A DNA stretch of 64,000 nucleotides, from positions 1 through 64,000 of the forward strand of contig NZ_JACCEM010000010.1 of the NCBI RefSeq assembly GCF_013416525.1. The letters are read 5' to 3'. The notes below the pieces were generated by a model. It ran no database searches and was not told where the DNA came from. It was given only the letters and a program-made list of their open reading frames with translations. Below are positions 50,438 through 59,422 of this stretch, piece by piece. Positions within the stretch are counted from its first letter, which is position 1, and each line of letters starts with the position of its first letter. The DNA comes from Parapusillimonas granuli (GTDB lineage Bacteria; Pseudomonadota; Gammaproteobacteria; Burkholderiales; Burkholderiaceae_B). A program made the position numbers and the translations under genes.

Positions 50438-51223
50438 ATGCTCCGCGTTATTTCCGCCAATCTCAACGGCATCCGCTCCGCCGTCAACAAAGGCTTCCTG
50501 GACTGGCTGCCCGCCCAGGAAGCCGACTTCGTCTGCCTGCAGGAGCTCAAGGCGCAGGCGGACAACATGACGGCCGGCATGCTGGCCCCCTCCGGCTACC
50601 ACGGCTACTTCCATTACGCGGAAAAAAAAGGCTATAGCGGCGTCGGCGTCTACGCCAGGAAGCAGCCCCGTCAAATCATAGAAGGCCTGGGCGTGCCGGA
50701 AATCGACGCCGAGGGCCGCTACCTGGAACTCGTCTACGAGGGCTTGTCGATCATATCGGTCTATCTGCCCTCCGGTTCCAGCGGCGACCACCGGCAGGCC
50801 GCCAAGTACGTCTTCATGGAGCACTTCTTCACACATCTGGCCGAGCTGGCCAAGTGCGGGCGCCAGGTCATCCTGTGCGGCGACTGGAACATCGCCCACA
50901 AGGAAATCGACTTGAAGAACTGGAAGGGCAACATGAAGAACAGCGGCTTTCTTCCCGAAGAGCGGGCCTGGCTCACGCGCGTCTTCGATGAAATCGGCTG
51001 GGTGGACGTCTATCGCAAGCTGTACCCGGACACCCTGGGCGAAGCCTATACGTGGTGGAGCAACCGCGGGCAGGCATGGGCCAAGAACGTAGGCTGGCGC
51101 ATCGATTACCAGATCGCCACGCCCGAGATCGCCGCAACCGCGCAGGCGGCCTCCATCTACAAGGCACAGCGCTTCAGCGACCACGCGCCACTGACCATCG
51201 ACTACGGCACGACCGTGGGCTAA
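50438..51223 (+). CDS. xth: Exodeoxyribonuclease III family AP endonuclease
   Basis: 261 residues. ExoIII motifs: VISANLNGIRSAVNKG, CLQELKAQ with the metal Glu, ILCGDWNIAHKEIDL with Asp/Asn, WWSNRGQAWAKNVGWRIDYQ, and FSDHAPLTIDY with the catalytic His. It incises abasic sites and trims 3' ends in base-excision repair, complementing mutY in the same window. Confidence 0.95.
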   Translation: MLRVISANLNGIRSAVNKGFLDWLPAQEADFVCLQELKAQADNMTAGMLAPSGYHGYFHYAEKKGYSGVGVYARKQPRQIIEGLGVPEIDAEGRYLELVYEGLSIISVYLPSGSSGDHRQAAKYVFMEHFFTHLAELAKCGRQVILCGDWNIAHKEIDLKNWKGNMKNSGFLPEERAWLTRVFDEIGWVDVYRKLYPDTLGEAYTWWSNRGQAWAKNVGWRIDYQIATPEIAATAQAASIYKAQRFSDHAPLTIDYGTTVG

Positions 51224-51278
51224 TATCGAAACACGACACCCCTTGCAACGCTGAATGAACCTATCCGGAGGCAAAAAC

Positions 51279-52430
51279 GTGCCAAGCCTACTTCCCCAAA
51301 CCGATCCCGACGGGCTGCTGGAATACTCGGTCGTCTATACGGACCGGGCGCTGAACCACATGTCGCAGGCGTTCCAGGGCGTCATGAGGGATATTTCCCG
51401 GACCCTGAAACAAGTCTACAACGCGCATTCCGCCATCGTCGTGCCCGGCAGCGGCACCTTCGGCATGGAAGCGGTGGCGCGCCAGTTCGCCACCAACAAG
51501 CGCTGCCTGGTCATCCGCAACGGCTGGTTCAGCTTCCGCTGGAGCCAGATCTTCGACATGGGCGGCATTCCCTCGTCCACCACGGTCCTCAAGGCCCGGG
51601 CGGCCGGCAGCGGTCCGCAAGCCGCTTTTGCGCCGCCCCCCATCGATGAAGTGGTGGCCGCCATCAAGGCCGAAAAGCCGGCCGTGGTGTTCGCGCCCCA
51701 CGTCGAAACGGCGTCCGGCATCATGCTGCCCAACGACTATCTGCGCCGCGTCGCCGACGCGGTGCACGCGGAAGGCGGCCTGTTCGTGCTGGACTGCATC
51801 GCTTCGGGCACGATCTGGATCGACATGCAGGCGACCGGCGTCGACGTGCTGATCAGCGCCCCGCAAAAGGGCTGGACCGCCTCCGCCTGCTGCGCGCTGG
51901 TCATGCTCAGCCCCCTTGCGCGCAAGGAAATCGACAACACCGTCAGCACCAGCTTCGCCTGCGATCTGCGCAAGTGGCTGCAGATCATGGAAGCCTACGA
52001 GCAAGGCGGCTTCGCCTACCATGCCACCATGCCCACCGATGCGCTGGCCGTCCTGCGCGACGTCATGGCCGAAACCGAGGCCTACGGCTTCGACAAGGTG
52101 CGCGCCGAACAGCAGGAACTGGGCGACCGCGTCCGCGCCCTGCTGCGCGACCGGGGCTTCAAGAGCGTCGCCGCGCCGGGCTTCGAAGCGCCCGGCGTGG
52201 TCGTCAGCCATACCGACGACGACGGCATCCATTCGGCCAAGAAATTCGCCTCGGCCGGGCTGCAGGCCGCCGCCGGCGTGCCGCTGCAGTGCGACGAGCC
52301 CGCTGGTTTCAAGACCTTCCGGATCGGGCTCTTCGGGCTGGACAAGCTGCACAATCCCGATCGCACGGTCGACCTGCTGGCCGCCGCGCTGGACGAAATC
52401 ACGGCGCCAGCAGTTCCGCAAGCACACTGA
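51279..52430 (+). CDS. Class V aminotransferase (alanine/serine-glyoxylate type)
   Basis: 383 residues if the GTG at 51279 is used; GGAGG at 51267-51271 lies seven bases upstream, which makes it better than the in-frame ATG at 51255. The fold-type I PLP enzyme shows VVPGSGTFGMEAVARQF, VFAPHVETASGIMLP, LFVLDCIASGTIW and the PLP lysine in ISAPQKGWTASACC. It resembles alanine-glyoxylate and serine-glyoxylate aminotransferases, but the substrate is not decided. Its 3' end overlaps the mocR gene by 32 bases on the opposite strand. Confidence 0.85.
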   Translation: MPSLLPQTDPDGLLEYSVVYTDRALNHMSQAFQGVMRDISRTLKQVYNAHSAIVVPGSGTFGMEAVARQFATNKRCLVIRNGWFSFRWSQIFDMGGIPSSTTVLKARAAGSGPQAAFAPPPIDEVVAAIKAEKPAVVFAPHVETASGIMLPNDYLRRVADAVHAEGGLFVLDCIASGTIWIDMQATGVDVLISAPQKGWTASACCALVMLSPLARKEIDNTVSTSFACDLRKWLQIMEAYEQGGFAYHATMPTDALAVLRDVMAETEAYGFDKVRAEQQELGDRVRALLRDRGFKSVAAPGFEAPGVVVSHTDDDGIHSAKKFASAGLQAAAGVPLQCDEPAGFKTFRIGLFGLDKLHNPDRTVDLLAAALDEITAPAVPQAH

Positions 52431-53778
52431 AGAGCCTCGGGTCGCCAGACTGCGCGATGTTGAAGCGCAGAAAGGCGCCCGCCGACCGGGACAGGCTGAA
52501 CACATTGCCCGGCGCCAGCACGATGCCGCGCTCCAGGGCCAGCCGGCTCAGGTCGGCGGCGTCCACGCCCGGGGGCAGGCGGCACCACAGGAACATGCCC
52601 GCCCGCGGCAGCAGCCAGGGGCGTATGCCCAGGGCGCCCAGCTTGTCCACGACGGGTCCCATCGCATGCGCCAGGCGCAGGCGCAAGCCGTCGACGTGGC
52701 GCCGGTAGCTGCCGTCCGTGAGCATCCGGCAGACCAGCTCCGCCGCCAGCCGGTTGCCGCCGAAGGTGGTCGCGGTCTTCAGGTCCGCCAAGGCTTCTAT
52801 CCAGTCGGGCCGAGCGGCGATGTACCCGCAACGCGCGGCGGCGGACAGCGTCTTCGAGAAGCTGCCCACATGGACGACGCGCCCCAGGCCGTCGAAAGCC
52901 GCCAGGCGCGGCGTCGGCTCCGTCTCGAAGTCGGCGAAGATATCGTCTTCGATGATAGTCAGGTCGTATTCCTCGGCAAGCTTCAGAACCCGATGCGCCG
53001 CCAAAGGCGACAGCACCGCGCCGGTGGGATTGTGCAAGGCGGAATTGGTCAGGTACAGGCGCGGCCGGTGTTCGGCGAGCGCCCGTGAAAACTGCTCGAC
53101 GTCCGGACCCGAGGGCGTATAGGGAATGCCCACCGCTTTGGCGTGATGCGCCCGCAGCAAAGCATGGAAGTTGAAGTAGCATGGGTCGTCCACCAGAACG
53201 GTGTCGCCGGGTTCGAGCAGGAACCGGCACATGAGGTCCAGCGCGTGCGTGCCGCAGTCCGTCAGCAGGATCTGCTCCGGCGCCGCCGGAATCGCGCTTT
53301 CTTGCAAGCGCCGGGCCAGCAGCGTGCGCAGGGGCGCGAACCCCAGCGGCGTGTCGTAATCCGCCAGGGCGGCGGGCTCCGCGCGGGAAACGGCGCGCAA
53401 GGCGCGCCGCATGTTCTCGTGGGGCATCCAGGCGGCCGGCAGCCAGCCGCAGCCGGGCTTGAGCAAGGTATCGTCCGAATCGAGCGCCTGGCGAGCCACC
53501 CAGAGCGGGTCCAGCTCCCGGTCCAGGCGCGGGCCGATGCTGCCGAGCGTCAGCGGCGGGGCGGGCGCGGCCACATAGAAGCCGGAGCCCCTGCGGGAGG
53601 AGATGACGCCTTCGGCCGCCAGCCGGTCATAGGCCTCCACGACGGTGGACTTGGATACGCCCAGCGCCTGGGCGAAGGCGCGGATCGACGGGAGCTTCGC
53701 GCCCGTAAGCAGTTGGCGCGCGGCGATGCGCTGATGGATTTCCCCCATCACCCTGGCTGTGAGCGTCCCGGTTCGCAT
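52399..53778 (-). CDS. MocR/PdxR-type regulator (GntR HTH fused to aminotransferase domain)
   Basis: 459 residues. N-terminal GntR winged helix (about 1-70): IHQRIAARQLLTGAKLPSIRAFAQALGVSKSTVVEAYDRLAAEGVISSRRGSGFYV. The rest is an aminotransferase class I fold with LLTDCGTHALDL, DDPCYFNFHALLRAH, NPTGAVLS and the PLP lysine in VGSFSKTLSAAARCGYIA. Such proteins usually bind PLP and control one neighbouring gene; here the divergent gene is an EamA exporter. Possible effectors are PLP or a PLP-amino-acid adduct. Confidence 0.9.
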   Translation of the reverse strand: MRTGTLTARVMGEIHQRIAARQLLTGAKLPSIRAFAQALGVSKSTVVEAYDRLAAEGVISSRRGSGFYVAAPAPPLTLGSIGPRLDRELDPLWVARQALDSDDTLLKPGCGWLPAAWMPHENMRRALRAVSRAEPAALADYDTPLGFAPLRTLLARRLQESAIPAAPEQILLTDCGTHALDLMCRFLLEPGDTVLVDDPCYFNFHALLRAHHAKAVGIPYTPSGPDVEQFSRALAEHRPRLYLTNSALHNPTGAVLSPLAAHRVLKLAEEYDLTIIEDDIFADFETEPTPRLAAFDGLGRVVHVGSFSKTLSAAARCGYIAARPDWIEALADLKTATTFGGNRLAAELVCRMLTDGSYRRHVDGLRLRLAHAMGPVVDKLGALGIRPWLLPRAGMFLWCRLPPGVDAADLSRLALERGIVLAPGNVFSLSRSAGAFLRFNIAQSGDPRLFSVLAELLAP

Positions 53779-53786
53779 GACTGTAT

Positions 53787-53822
53787 CCCATAATGTACCC
53801 GTACAGTTTATACGGATTGTAC
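53787..53822. promoter_or_regulatory. TGTAC half-site cluster between mocR and eamA
   Basis: Three copies of TGTAC sit here: 53794-53798 (+), its inverse GTACA at 53801-53805, and TGTAC again at 53818-53822. The first two form a 12-base palindrome with a CC centre; the direct pair is 24 bases apart. The block overlaps CATAAT, a plausible -10 element. Direct-plus-inverted repeats are typical of MocR operators. Confidence 0.5.
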
Positions 53823-53889
53823 TGACGCGTACCTGGCTCGCAAGCGCCGTTCCGGCGCATCATACGGTCACGACGATCTGGAAACCATC

Positions 53890-54801
53890 ATGAACGACAT
53901 ATCGAAAGGCTGGCTGAACGGGCTACTGGGCGTGATCATATTCAGCGGTTCCCTGCCCGCCACCCGAGTGGCCGTGGCCGACTTCGATCCGGTCTTCCTG
54001 ACCGCGGCGCGGGCGGCGATCGCCGGCGTGCTGGCATTGGCGCTGCTGCGCCTGGCCCGCGCCAGGCTGCCGTCGGGCCGCGATCTGGCCAGCCTGTGCA
54101 TGGCCGCGCTCGGCGTGGTGCTGGGCTTTCCGCTGTTCAGCGCGCTCGCCCTGGAGCACATCACCGCCGCGCGGTCCCTGGTGTTCATCGGCCTGCTGCC
54201 GCTGGCCACCGCCCTGTTCGGCGCCTTGCGCGGCCGTGAACGGCCGCATCCCGCTTTCTGGCTGTTCGCCGTCCTGGGCAGCGCCTGCGTCCTGGCTTTC
54301 GCCCTCACCCAGGACGCCGGCGGGTCGTCGCAGGGCGATCTTTACATGTGCGCGGCCATCGTGGCTTGCGGCTATGGCTACGCCGAAGGCGGCCGCCTGT
54401 CGCGCCGCCTCGGCGGCTGGGAAGTCATTTCCTGGGCCCTGGTCCTGTCGTTGCCCATCATGGGGGCGCTCTGCCTGGCCACGCTGCCTGGCGAATGGGA
54501 AGCCATAGGCTTCCCCGCCTGGATCGGGCTGGCCTATGTGTCCCTTTTCAGCATGCTGATCGGCTTCTTCTTCTGGTATAGGGGCCTGGCCCAGGGGGGC
54601 ATCGCCGCCGTCGGCCAGCTGCAGCTGCTGCAGCCTTTCATGGGCCTGGCGCTCGCCGCCCTGCTGCTGGGAGAGCCCGTCAGCTGGGCAATGCTGGCGG
54701 CCACCGTCGCCGTCGTGGGCTGCGTCGCCGGGGCCCGCATCTTCGCCGCGCAGCCGCCGCCAAGCCCGTCCATGGACCGCAAGGCCCAGGCCCGCCAGTG
54801 A
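53890..54801 (+). CDS. EamA/DMT-superfamily transporter
   Basis: 303 residues with about ten membrane helices in two EamA repeats (about 8-138 and 150-285). ITAARSLVFIGLLPLATALFGAL ends the first repeat and MLIGFFFWYRGLAQGGIAAVGQLQLLQPFMGLALAALLLGE lies in the second. DMT proteins export amino acids or other metabolites. Divergent from the MocR regulator, which probably controls it. The following gap (54802-54958) has only a short GC palindrome at 54814-54827. Confidence 0.9.
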   Translation: MNDISKGWLNGLLGVIIFSGSLPATRVAVADFDPVFLTAARAAIAGVLALALLRLARARLPSGRDLASLCMAALGVVLGFPLFSALALEHITAARSLVFIGLLPLATALFGALRGRERPHPAFWLFAVLGSACVLAFALTQDAGGSSQGDLYMCAAIVACGYGYAEGGRLSRRLGGWEVISWALVLSLPIMGALCLATLPGEWEAIGFPAWIGLAYVSLFSMLIGFFFWYRGLAQGGIAAVGQLQLLQPFMGLALAALLLGEPVSWAMLAATVAVVGCVAGARIFAAQPPPSPSMDRKAQARQ

Positions 54802-54958
54802 TCGGCCCCGCCGCGCCGGATCCGGCGGCGCGACCGCGGGCCGGCTTGGCGGGGATGCGCGGTTCGAGGTATCGTTTTGCGCAATGCATAGCGATGCGCA
54901 ATCAAGACACCCACATGACTCCTTCCCCTTTTGCATCCCCCTTCGCCTGGTATTCGGC

Positions 54959-55288
54959 ATGAGCTGGCTCTACCTGGCCATCGCCATCGTCGCCGAAGTC
55001 GTCGCCACCAGCGCGCTCAAGGCGTCCGAAGGCTTCACCCGTCTCACGCCTTCGGCCATCGTCGTCGCCGGCTACGGCCTGGCTTTCTTCATGCTGGCCC
55101 AGACGCTCCGGACCATACCCGTAGGGGTGGCCTATGCCATCTGGTCGGGCGTGGGCATCGTCCTGGTGTCCATCGCCGGGCTGGTCCTGTTCAAGCAGCG
55201 GCTGGACGCGCCGGCGGTGCTGGGCATCGGGCTGATCATCGCCGGCGTGCTGGTCATGCAGGTCTTTTCCAAGACCTCGGGCCATTGA
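54959..55288 (+). CDS. Small multidrug resistance (SMR) efflux protein, EmrE-like
   Basis: 109 residues from MSWLYLAIAIVAEVVATSALKASEGF, with the essential membrane Glu in AIVAEV (residue 13). Four helices; VAYAIWSGVGIVLVSIAGLVLFKQRLD matches the EmrE/Qac branch more than the guanidinium exporters. It extrudes lipophilic cations by proton exchange. An upstream in-frame ATG at 54884 would add 25 polar residues before the first helix and is unlikely. Confidence 0.9.
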   Translation: MSWLYLAIAIVAEVVATSALKASEGFTRLTPSAIVVAGYGLAFFMLAQTLRTIPVGVAYAIWSGVGIVLVSIAGLVLFKQRLDAPAVLGIGLIIAGVLVMQVFSKTSGH

Positions 55289-55303
55289 AGCCCGCAGGCG
55301 CCG

Positions 55304-56545
55304 CTATGCGGCCTCGGCGCGCGCATCCAGCGCGTGGATTTCATTGCGCCGCAAGCGCAGCAGGATCAGGCCCGGCAGGGCGATGAGCACCGTAAGCACG
55401 AAGAACGGGGGCCAGCCCAGCGATTCGACGAGCGGCGGGGTGAACGGCCCCGCCAGGTAGGTGCGGCCGACCGCCGACAGCGCCGACAACAGGGCGAACT
55501 GCGTGGCCGAGAATTCCTGCCGGCACAAGCCCATGAGCAGCGCCACGAAAGCCGCCGTGCCCAGGCCGCCGCACAGGTTCTCCACGGCGACCACCACCGC
55601 CATGAAATACAGGTGGGGAGGCGTCACCGCCAGTACCCAGTAGCCGAAATTGGACACGGCCTGCAGCAGGCCGAACAGCATGAGGGAACGATACAGGCCC
55701 AGCCTGGCCATGAGCGCGCCGCCCGCGAGCGCGCCCACGATGGTGGCCGCCAGGCCGAACACCTTGTTGATGGACCCGACTTCGGAGACGCTGAAACCCG
55801 CGCCGCGTATCAAAAAAGTCGTGGACAGCGCGCCCGCGAACGCATCGCCCAGCTTGTACAGCACGATCAGCAGCAGGATGGTGACGGCGCCCCGGCGGCT
55901 GAAGAATTCGCGCAGGGGCTCGACCACCGCCACCGCCAGGGAGCGCGGCGCGGCCGCGACGACTTCCGGCTCGGGCGCCAGCACGGTGGCCACGGCGCAC
56001 ACCGCCATGAAGGCCCCCATGAGGAAATACATGTTGTGCCAGCCCAGCCATTGGTCCGCGAGGACCAGCGCCAGCCCGCCGGAGACGATCATGGCGAGCC
56101 GGTAGCCCAGCACCTTGACCGCGGCGCCCGCGGCGCGCTCTTCGCTGCGCAGGACGTCGGTGCTGTAGGCGTCGAAGGCAATGTCCTGGGTCGCGGACAA
56201 GAAGGCGACGAGCACGGCCAGGGCGGCCAACATGCCCAGGTTCCCGGCCGGCGAGAACAAGCCCATGGCCGCGATCCCGGCGGCCAGCAGCAGCTGTGTC
56301 AGGAACATCCAGCCGCGCCGCCTGCCGAGCAGCGGCGGCGCATAGCGGTCGACCAGGGGCGCCCACAGGAACTTGAGCGTGTAGGCGGTGCCGATCAGCG
56401 TGAGAAAGCCGATGCTTTGCAGGGACACGTTATCGACCGTGGCCCACGCCTGCAGCGTGCCGCTGGTCAGCGCCAGGGGCAAGCCGCTCGCGAAACCCAG
56501 TATCAATAACGGAAAGACGCGACGGCTGGCATAAACGCTGGACAT
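55304..56545 (-). CDS. ampG: AmpG-type muropeptide permease (MFS)
   Basis: 413 residues with about twelve membrane helices. The AmpG signature is FASGLPLALTSGTLQAWATVDNVSLQSIGFLTLIGTAYTLKFLWAPLVDRY near the start, with LSATQDIAFDAYSTDVL following. It imports anhydromuropeptides released by wall turnover, and Mpl in this window can reuse the peptides. It lies 17 bases after the metW stop on the same strand, so may be read from the metX promoter. Confidence 0.9.
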   Translation of the reverse strand: MSSVYASRRVFPLLILGFASGLPLALTSGTLQAWATVDNVSLQSIGFLTLIGTAYTLKFLWAPLVDRYAPPLLGRRRGWMFLTQLLLAAGIAAMGLFSPAGNLGMLAALAVLVAFLSATQDIAFDAYSTDVLRSEERAAGAAVKVLGYRLAMIVSGGLALVLADQWLGWHNMYFLMGAFMAVCAVATVLAPEPEVVAAAPRSLAVAVVEPLREFFSRRGAVTILLLIVLYKLGDAFAGALSTTFLIRGAGFSVSEVGSINKVFGLAATIVGALAGGALMARLGLYRSLMLFGLLQAVSNFGYWVLAVTPPHLYFMAVVVAVENLCGGLGTAAFVALLMGLCRQEFSATQFALLSALSAVGRTYLAGPFTPPLVESLGWPPFFVLTVLIALPGLILLRLRRNEIHALDARAEAA

Positions 56546-56562
56546 GGCTGCGAAGATGGGAC

Positions 56563-57192
56563 CTATGGTTGGGAAGAACCGGGCGGCGGGGACTCGAACC
56601 GGTAGACGGCCAGCGTGCTGCGCCAGCCCGGCAGGAGTTTAACCTCTTTGTTTCCGTTGAAGGTCGCCAGGTGCGTGATGCGCAGCTGCAGGGCGGCGGC
56701 CAGGTCTTCGAAGTCCTTCAGGGTGCACAGGTGGATGTTGGGCGTGTCGAACCATTGGTAGGGCATTTCGCCCGTGACCGGCATGCGGCCGCGCAGGATG
56801 GACCAGCCATGCGGCCAGTACCCGAAATTGGGAAAAGAGACGATGCCGTAGCGCGCGACGCGGGCCATTTCCCGCAGGATGTGTTCGGTGTTGTGCATGG
56901 ACTGCAGCGTGCGCGACAGCACGACGGTGTCGAACTGCTTGTCGCCGAACATGGCCAGGCCTTCTTCCAGGTTCTGCTGGATGACCTGCACGCCGCGCCG
57001 TATCGCCGCGATCACCTGTTCGTCGTTGAGTTCCACGCCGGCGCCCACGACGTGCTTGTCGTTCTGCAGATAGGCCAGCAAGGTGCCGTCGCCGCAGCCC
57101 AGGTCCAGCACCCTGCTCCCGGGCTCGATCCAGCTCGCGATGCGCTTGAGGTCCGGGCGGACATGCCTGGGAGCCACTGCCGTCTTCGTCAC
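56563..57192 (-). CDS. metW: Methionine biosynthesis protein MetW
   Basis: 209 residues of the MetW methyltransferase-like family: [75 protein letters not shown] and [20 protein letters not shown]. In this group MetW works with MetX in homoserine acylation. Its start overlaps the metX stop by four bases (ATGA). Confidence 0.95.
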   Translation of the reverse strand: MTKTAVAPRHVRPDLKRIASWIEPGSRVLDLGCGDGTLLAYLQNDKHVVGAGVELNDEQVIAAIRRGVQVIQQNLEEGLAMFGDKQFDTVVLSRTLQSMHNTEHILREMARVARYGIVSFPNFGYWPHGWSILRGRMPVTGEMPYQWFDTPNIHLCTLKDFEDLAAALQLRITHLATFNGNKEVKLLPGWRSTLAVYRFESPPPGSSQP

Positions 57193-58439
57193 GCCAACAC
57201 CCCATTGATCTGCTTGCGTTCGCCCAGCCCGAGCTTGACGGCGATCCGGTCATAGTAGCCCTGCACCACGGCGTGGTAGCGGACGTCGTCCAGCAGGAAC
57301 GCATCGTGCCCGTGCGGCGCGTTGATTTCCGCATAGGTGACGGCCCGGTTGTTCTGCAACAGGGCGCGCACGATTTCCCGCGACCGTTCGGGCGGAAAGC
57401 GCCAGTCGGTGGTGAACGATACCAGCAGGAAATCGGCCGTGGCGCTTTGCAGCGCGCGCGCCAGGTCGCCCCCGTGATTGCGCGAGGGATCGAAGTAGTC
57501 CAGGGCGCGGGTGATCAGCAGATACGTATTGGCGTCGAAATACGTCGAGAACTTCTCGCCCTGGTAGCGCAGATAGGATTCGACTTCGAATTCCACATCG
57601 TATCCGTAATGGAATTCGCCGTTGTCGGCCGGCGCCCGCTGCGCCCGCCCGAACTTGGTGGCCATGTCGTCGTCGGACAGATACGTGATGTGCCCGATCA
57701 TGCGCGCCACGGCCAGGCCGTGGCGCGGCACGGTGTCGTGCGCGTAGTAATCGCCGCCGTGGAAGTCCGGATCGCTGATGATGGCCCGGCGGGCGACTTC
57801 ATTGAAGCCGATATTCTGGGCCGAAAGCCGCGGCGTGCTGGCGATCACGATGCAATGCCCGACACGCTCGGGGCAGGTGATGGCCCAGCTGAGCGCCTGC
57901 ATGCCCCCCAGCGAGCCGCCCATGACGGCCGCGAAGCGTTCGATGCCGAAATGGTCGGCAAGGCGCGCCTGGGCGCGCACCCAGTCTTCCACCGTGAGCA
58001 CCGGGAAGGCCGCCCCCCAGGGGCGGCCGGTATCGGGGTTGAGGCTGGCGGGGCCGGTGGAGCCGAAGCAGGAGCCTAGATTGTTCACGCCGATGACGAA
58101 ATAGCGGTCCGTATCGACCGCCTTGCCCGGCCCCACCATGTTGTCCCACCAGCCGATGTCCTTGGGGTTGTCGGCCGATATGCCGGCCACGTGGTGGGAA
58201 GCGTTCAGTGCATGGCAGATGAGCACCGCGTTGCTGCGTTCGGCATTGAGCGAGCCGTAGGTTTCAACCGCGAGTTCGTAGCGGGGCAGCACCTGGCCGC
58301 TGGTCAGCGCCAGGGGCTGGTCGAACGCGATGCGCTGCGGGGAAACCACGCCTACGGAGCCGCGCGGAATGGCGGGAGGTTCATTGGCGGGCAGGGGGGA
58401 TGCGGCGGAGGGTGCTTCGGGTAGGAATAGTTCGGCCAT
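57189..58439 (-). CDS. metX: Homoserine O-acyltransferase
   Basis: 416 residues, an alpha/beta-hydrolase acyltransferase. [13 protein letters not shown] holds the nucleophile Ser, [14 protein letters not shown] is the conserved MetX loop, and the C-terminal [17 protein letters not shown] with [12 protein letters not shown] provides the Asp and His. It activates homoserine with acetyl- or succinyl-CoA for methionine synthesis; the acyl donor cannot be decided by eye. The N-terminal 30 residues are Pro/Ala-rich. Confidence 0.95.
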   Translation of the reverse strand: MAELFLPEAPSAASPLPANEPPAIPRGSVGVVSPQRIAFDQPLALTSGQVLPRYELAVETYGSLNAERSNAVLICHALNASHHVAGISADNPKDIGWWDNMVGPGKAVDTDRYFVIGVNNLGSCFGSTGPASLNPDTGRPWGAAFPVLTVEDWVRAQARLADHFGIERFAAVMGGSLGGMQALSWAITCPERVGHCIVIASTPRLSAQNIGFNEVARRAIISDPDFHGGDYYAHDTVPRHGLAVARMIGHITYLSDDDMATKFGRAQRAPADNGEFHYGYDVEFEVESYLRYQGEKFSTYFDANTYLLITRALDYFDPSRNHGGDLARALQSATADFLLVSFTTDWRFPPERSREIVRALLQNNRAVTYAEINAPHGHDAFLLDDVRYHAVVQGYYDRIAVKLGLGERKQINGVLA

Positions 58440-58529
58440 GTGGACCTCTTTAGCTGGATTTATGAGGCGCCCGCAAGCAGATCAAGCAAATCGGCGCTCT
58501 GACAGAAGCGATATATTACCACCCCGGCC

Positions 58530-58561
58530 CGACGGCCGCGAAAGCGACCCTACGGCCGTCG
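58530..58561 (-). promoter_or_regulatory. Perfect inverted repeat upstream of metX
   Basis: CGACGGCCG at 58530-58538 and its complement CGGCCGTCG at 58553-58561 with a 14-base centre, in the 219-base region between metX and the divergent HTH gene. It could be a leader hairpin of metX mRNA or an operator. I do not see the pattern of a known SAM riboswitch. Confidence 0.4.
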
Positions 58562-58658
58562 CGGTTGCATTTGTCCGCATCGGGTTGGCGATGACGTGAA
58601 AAGTTGATACATTCGATCAAAAAATGTAATCAGACCGACTCACGACAGAGGGAAGCGC

Positions 58659-59087
58659 ATGAAGCCGTTGACCAAAAGGGAGTTGTCCTGCCTGCAATGG
58701 GCCGCCCAAGGCAAGACGAGCTGGGAAGTGGGCATGATACTGGGGCTGACGGAACGCACCGTCAATTTTCACATTCACAACGCCTGCAAGAAGCTGGGCG
58801 TTCATGGGCGGCAGGCCGCCATCACGGTCGCCCTGCAAGCCGGCCTGCTATGCCTGCCTAACGCCCCACCGCCACGCCTTTCAGGAATTCGTCGGCTTCC
58901 GGTCCAGGAAAATCATCGGGAACCGCCGTCACCAGGCCCTCCACCAATGCCTGGTCGGTCAGCCACACCCTGCCCTTCAGCCGCAGGGCTCCCTTCGAAG
59001 ACTTACCCTCGATCACGAATGTTTCGCCGAATGCCGGCAGCGGCTCGGGTTCCGCGGCGCCAAGGTTGCGGTAAAGAGACCGCATGA
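58659..59087 (+). CDS. Small LuxR-type helix-turn-helix protein
   Basis: The frame runs 142 codons. Residues 1-66 are a complete LuxR/GerE HTH: LTKRELSCLQWAAQGKTSWEVGMILGLTERTVNFHIHNACKKLGVHGRQAAITVALQAGLL. There is no autoinducer or receiver domain. The remaining 76 residues are Pro/Arg-rich, lie antisense to the lipoprotein gene, and look like non-functional read-through; the natural end may once have been near 58861, where another frame has TAA. GAGGGA precedes the start by about five bases. Target unknown. Confidence 0.65.
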   Translation: MKPLTKRELSCLQWAAQGKTSWEVGMILGLTERTVNFHIHNACKKLGVHGRQAAITVALQAGLLCLPNAPPPRLSGIRRLPVQENHREPPSPGPPPMPGRSATPCPSAAGLPSKTYPRSRMFRRMPAAARVPRRQGCGKETA

Positions 59088-59367
59088 CGGCCTGGGCGAA
59101 CGCCACGCGCGCGGATGCGTCCGCCGTCGCACTGCCGGGCAGGGCCGCATACGCCACGGTGAACATGCCCCCGCCCACCGAGGCGCTCGTCATGCTGAAG
59201 GCCACTTGGCGGCCCTGGAATTCCAGCTCGCGTTCCACCGTTGCCGGCTTGTCCGGAAAAATCGCCCTCACGGCGCCCCCGGCCACCGACATTTCGCGCC
59301 AGTTATAGCTTGGCGAGCACCCCGCCGCCAAGACCGCCATCAAGCATATCAATACGATACGTGCCAC
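58858..59367 (-). CDS. Putative lipoprotein of unknown function
   Basis: 169 residues from a GTG at 59367, with GAGGTG five bases upstream (an earlier GTG at 59373 overlaps that sequence). A lipoprotein signal ends in LAAGC (Cys17). The mature part has no family I recognise; segments include FPDKPATVERELEFQGRQVAFSM and ARVAFAQAVMRSLYRNLG. Its 3' half overlaps the tail of the LuxR-type frame on the other strand. It faces gshA across 55 bases. Confidence 0.75.
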   Translation of the reverse strand: MARIVLICLMAVLAAGCSPSYNWREMSVAGGAVRAIFPDKPATVERELEFQGRQVAFSMTSASVGGGMFTVAYAALPGSATADASARVAFAQAVMRSLYRNLGAAEPEPLPAFGETFVIEGKSSKGALRLKGRVWLTDQALVEGLVTAVPDDFPGPEADEFLKGVAVGR

Positions 59368-59422
59368 GACCACACCTCAGGTAAAATCGCCAACGACAAG
59401 AACTCATCCAAAGACGCGCCCA

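Noticed and set aside
56586-56605. Second T-arm-like sequence (CGGTTCGAGTCCCCG on the minus strand)
   Set aside because: It lies within the last codons of metW and no cloverleaf can be drawn.
58440-58658. SAM riboswitch upstream of metX
   Set aside because: I could not identify the conserved core of SAM-I or SAM-II classes; only a simple inverted repeat is present.
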